Assembly: GCA_900467745.1 (NCBI GenBank)
Contig: UBQW01000010.1
Span: 1 to 64,000, forward strand
Length of the DNA: 64,000 nucleotides
Direction of reading: 5' to 3'
From: Hyphomicrobiales bacterium
Lineage (GTDB): Bacteria > Pseudomonadota > Alphaproteobacteria > Rhizobiales > Rhizobiaceae
Every line of letters starts with the position of its first letter. Position 1 is the stretch's first letter. This document shows positions 61,618-64,000 of the stretch, piece after piece. The position numbers were made by a program, and so were the translations under genes. The notes below the pieces were generated by a model. That model was not told where the DNA came from and ran no database searches. It saw only the letters and a list, made by a program, of their open reading frames with translations.

Positions 61618-62382
61618 TCAGCCAAACACGAGACCGCCGTCGACGATCAGGTTCTGGCCGGTAACCGCCCGCGCCCAGGGGCTGGCGAAAAACAGTACGG
61701 CGTCGGCGACTTCCTCCGGCGTCGTCACACGGCGCAGCGGTGTGCTGCCAGCGATGAGGTTGAACACCGCCTCGGGCGTTCCGGCGCTGGCATCGGTGGT
61801 GCGCAGCAATCCACCTGAGACCATGTTCACGGTGATGCCATCAGGTCCGAGTTCGGCCGCGGCCGTGCGGGTCAGCGACAACAACGCACCCTTCGCCGCC
61901 GTGTAGTCATGATATGGCACGACCGGGTTCTGGAAGAGATTGGTGCCGATCGTGACAACGCGCCCGAAGCCGGCAGCGGCCATGGCCGGGCGGGTTGCCT
62001 GCATGAGGTTCAGAGCTCCCTTCACCGCCGTATCAAGCTGCTTGGTTATCTCCTCCCAGCTAAGCTCGCCGAGCTTCGGGCGTGCATCGCCGTTGAAGCT
62101 GAAATCGGCGAGCGCATTGTGCACCACAGTCGTCGGTGCCCCCAGCGTGCGCGTGACATCCGCCACCAGTTCGCGCACGGCCGCGCCGTCGCGGATATCG
62201 GCCTGAAAAGCATGCGTCCGCTCGCCGAGGCTCTTCGCCAGCGCCTCGGCTTGCTCGCGGCTGTTGCGATAGTTGATCGCCACCTTCGCGCCCTCGCGGG
62301 CAAAAGCCCTGGTGATCGCCGCGCCGAGCCCGCGCGCGGCGCCCGTTACGATCACCGTCTGCTCACTGATCGGCAATGTCAT
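61618..62382 (-). CDS. SDR-family 3-oxoacyl-ACP reductase-like protein
   Basis: NAD(P)-dependent short-chain dehydrogenase of 254 residues. The cofactor motif is VTGAARGLGAAI near 18-29 and the catalytic YTAAK is near 157-161. The usual catalytic Ser is Thr (IGTNLFQNPVVPYHDY), and NNAG reads HNAL; this variant is common to one subgroup often labelled 3-oxoacyl-ACP reductase. The start at 62382 (AGGAGA upstream) overlaps the thiD stop by ATGA, so it is in the thi operon. The true substrate is unknown. Confidence 0.88.
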   Translation of the reverse strand: MTLPISEQTVIVTGAARGLGAAITRAFAREGAKVAINYRNSREQAEALAKSLGERTHAFQADIRDGAAVRELVADVTRTLGAPTTVVHNALADFSFNGDARPKLGELSWEEITKQLDTAVKGALNLMQATRPAMAAAGFGRVVTIGTNLFQNPVVPYHDYTAAKGALLSLTRTAAAELGPDGITVNMVSGGLLRTTDASAGTPEAVFNLIAGSTPLRRVTTPEEVADAVLFFASPWARAVTGQNLIVDGGLVFG

Positions 62383-63200
62383 TTCGCGTCTCCTTTCGCT
62401 GTCGTCCAAAGTTCGTGAAAGTGCTGGACCGGGCCATGTCCCGAGCCAACGTCAAGTGTGCCGGCAGCAGCCACCGCGCTGGCGAGATAGCTTTTTGCGG
62501 AGGCCACCGCATCTGGCAGCGGCGCGCCCTTGGCAAGCTCGGCCGCAAGCGCGCTCGACAGCGTGCAGCCGGTGCCATGGGTGTTTGCTGTCGGGATCCT
62601 GGCGGCCTCGAACCAGGCGAGGCCGTCTTCCGTTGCCAGCACGTCGGGGCTCTGGTCGCCCTCGAGATGGCCGCCTTTGACAAGCACGGCAGCGCGTCCC
62701 AAAGCGCGCAGCGCTTCGGCCTGCTCGCCCATCTCCCGGCGGCTCTCGGCCACATCGGTGTGGAGCAACGCGGCTGCCTCAGGCAGATTGGGCGTTAGCA
62801 GAGTCGCAAGCGGCAGCAGCCGGCGCAGAAGCACATCGACCGCAGCGGGGTCGAGAAGCTTCGCCCCACCCTTGGCCACCATGACGGGATCGAGCACGAT
62901 CGGGATGCCGGGATGAAGCTTGAGAACGCCGGCGACGGCATCGGCGATTTCAGCATTGGCGATCATGCCGATCTTCACGGCATCGACCCGGACATCGGCA
63001 AACACGGCCTTGATCTGATCGGCGACGAAACCTGCTGGCACGAGGTGAACGCCGGATACGCCTTGCGTATTCTGCGCTGTCAACGCGGTGAGCGCCGCCA
63101 TGCCATAGACGCCGCGCGCGGCAAAGGCCTTGAGGTCCGCCTGGATGCCCGCGCCGCCCGATGGATCGGATCCGGCGATGGAGAGAACGTTGCGGATCAT
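62379..63200 (-). CDS. thiD: Hydroxymethylpyrimidine/phosphomethylpyrimidine kinase ThiD
   Basis: Phosphorylates HMP and HMP-phosphate to the diphosphate used for thiamin phosphate. The 273-residue length is normal. Ribokinase-fold motifs: SIAGSDPSGGAGIQADLK at the start, the GVYGMAALTALTAQNTQGV region near 32, and NTHGTGCTLSSALAAELA near 205 with the catalytic region. It overlaps thiE by ATGA. Confidence 0.96.
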   Translation of the reverse strand: MIRNVLSIAGSDPSGGAGIQADLKAFAARGVYGMAALTALTAQNTQGVSGVHLVPAGFVADQIKAVFADVRVDAVKIGMIANAEIADAVAGVLKLHPGIPIVLDPVMVAKGGAKLLDPAAVDVLLRRLLPLATLLTPNLPEAAALLHTDVAESRREMGEQAEALRALGRAAVLVKGGHLEGDQSPDVLATEDGLAWFEAARIPTANTHGTGCTLSSALAAELAKGAPLPDAVASAKSYLASAVAAAGTLDVGSGHGPVQHFHELWTTAKGDAK

Positions 63201-63832
63201 CGTGATCTCCCTTGAATAGCCTCTGAAAGCTCGCGGGCGGCGGCGCGAGGATCTGATGTGCCGCAGATCGCCGAGACGACGGCGATCCCGTCGGCACCGG
63301 CAGCAAAAACACCGCCGACATGCGCCAGCTTCAGCCCGCCGATCGCAACGGATGGAACCGGGCAGACAGCGACGAGACGTGCAAGGCCGTCGAAGCCGAT
63401 CGGCTGTTTGTGATCCGGCTTGGTCGGCGTCGCGAAGACCGGGCCGATGCCGGCATAGTCGACCAATGCCGGATCGACAGCCCTCGCGAGCGCCTCGGTC
63501 TCCACCGACAGGCCAAGGATCATGTCGCGTCCGACCCGCTCGCGTGCGGCGCGCACGACCATATCGTCCTGGCCGACATGCAGACCATCCGCGCCGATCG
63601 CGACGGCCGCCTCGACATCATCGTTGATGACAAGCAAGGCGTCGGTCCCGGCAAGCACCTCCTTCAGAGCAAGGCCGGTCTCGATCATGCGCGCGGTGGA
63701 GGCGTGCTTGTCGCGAAGCTGCACGACCGTCGCGCCACCGGCGACGGCGCGCCTTGCGGTTTCGACCATGCCGATGTCGGCGCAGAGCTCGGGATCGAGG
63801 ACGAGATAGAGCGAGAGATCGATCCTGCTCAT
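63197..63832 (-). CDS. thiE: Thiamin phosphate synthase ThiE
   Basis: Joins HMP-diphosphate with thiazole phosphate to give thiamin phosphate. From ATG 63832 it has 211 residues; longer upstream frame is antisense of thiM's end. Motifs: VVQLRDKHAS near 38, LLVINDDVEAAVAIGADGLHVGQDD near 68-92 and the late phosphate loop GADGIAVVSAI near 185. It overlaps thiM and thiD by ATGA junctions. Confidence 0.96.
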   Translation of the reverse strand: MSRIDLSLYLVLDPELCADIGMVETARRAVAGGATVVQLRDKHASTARMIETGLALKEVLAGTDALLVINDDVEAAVAIGADGLHVGQDDMVVRAARERVGRDMILGLSVETEALARAVDPALVDYAGIGPVFATPTKPDHKQPIGFDGLARLVAVCPVPSVAIGGLKLAHVGGVFAAGADGIAVVSAICGTSDPRAAARELSEAIQGRSR

Positions 63833-64000
63833 AGCATCCGCACCCGCGCATTGTTGTCGATCGCGGCGCCGTCTATCGCCGCTAGGGCATCGAGGAACCG
63901 CCACGAAAATGACCCCGGTCCGTCAGTGACCCGCGCCGCCTCTTCGCCGGCGACGGCGAACATGGCGAGTGCCGATATCGTCGCTTCGAACGGAGCACCG
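63829..64000 (-). CDS. thiM: Hydroxyethylthiazole kinase ThiM, C-terminal part
   Basis: The frame enters from beyond the window end and stops at 63829. The visible 56 residues (from GAPFEATISALAMFAVAGE to the GPGSFSWRFLDALAAID part) match the C-terminus of hydroxyethylthiazole kinase, which phosphorylates the thiazole for salvage. Its stop overlaps the thiE start by ATGA. The rest, the promoter and any TPP riboswitch are outside the window. Confidence 0.85.
   Translation of the reverse strand, partial: GAPFEATISALAMFAVAGEEAARVTDGPGSFSWRFLDALAAIDGAAIDNNARVRML

Noticed and set aside
1..64000. CRISPR arrays, tRNA or rRNA genes, insertion sequences, prophage or integrase genes
   Set aside because: No regularly spaced repeats, no cloverleaf or rRNA stretches, and no transposase or integrase-like protein were seen on reading both strands.

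Overview
The window looks like chromosome or chromid sequence from an alphaproteobacterium of the Rhizobiaceae (Rhizobium or a close relative). The grounds are the GC-rich coding DNA, the L-rhamnose locus in the order rhaR-S-T-P-Q-U-K with rhaD-I divergent (the arrangement known from Rhizobium leguminosarum), aerobic (CobG/CobF-type) cobalamin genes, an ExoF-like polysaccharide export protein and a promoter of the EcfG/RpoE2 type. I see no rRNA, tRNA, CRISPR array, insertion sequence or prophage.

Layout. 0.3-2.1 kb: a membrane sterol-desaturase/hydroxylase facing a LuxR-type regulator whose receiver domain lacks the phosphoryl-accepting Asp, then about 620 bp of AT-rich non-coding DNA. 2.7-9.8 kb: all eight enzymes that turn precorrin-2 into hydrogenobyrinic acid (cobM, L, K, J, I, H, G, F); cobK alone is on the plus strand. 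10.0-12.1 kb: an ECF sigma factor, its membrane anti-sigma factor and a Bax-inhibitor-1 family membrane protein in one operon. 12.2-15.2 kb: cueR and a CopA-type copper ATPase behind a textbook CueR promoter. 15.2-22.8 kb: penicillin-binding protein 1C overlapping a very large alpha-2-macroglobulin. 23.0-26.6 kb: a single-domain response regulator with an EcfG promoter, then a copper-handling operon (DUF2946 protein, PCu(A)C, CopC, CopD, HupE). 26.7-32.6 kb: polysaccharide export genes (flippase, ExoF-like Wza, Wzz-like co-polymerase and a separate BY-kinase) without any glycosyltransferase.

33.2-46.2 kb: a hydratase-like gene and the complete L-rhamnose uptake and catabolic locus (ABC importer rhaSTPQ, mutarotase rhaU, kinase rhaK, isomerase rhaI, bifunctional aldolase/dehydrogenase rhaD, DeoR regulator rhaR), ending with a Tat-exported SMP-30 lactonase. 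A 52-codon Pmp3/YqaE membrane protein gene with a TTG start lies antisense between rhaD and rhaI. 46.6-50.8 kb: a chemoreceptor with a C-terminal CheR-docking type pentapeptide, several small hypothetical genes, a TetR regulator with palindromic operators and a DUF1810 gene. 51.0-54.1 kb: an amidase / TIM-barrel isomerase / HpaI-type aldolase operon. 54.1-61.6 kb: a spermidine-synthase-like protein, a small secreted protein and a ROK-controlled sugar locus (ROK regulator, Gfo/Idh/MocA dehydrogenase, ThuA-domain protein, divergent to an ABC importer with no ATPase gene here). 61.6-64.0 kb: thiM (cut by the window end), thiE, thiD and an SDR reductase in one overlapping operon.

Functional picture: a free-living or plant-associated heterotroph that makes cobalamin aerobically, salvages thiamin precursors, uses plant sugars such as rhamnose through inducible ABC importers, handles copper carefully and has envelope and general stress regulons. 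I did not find a clearly new multi-gene system. The least explained items are the ECF/anti-sigma/BI-1 operon, the export-only polysaccharide locus with a small translationally coupled leader frame, and the Pmp3 gene nested antisense in the rhamnose operon.
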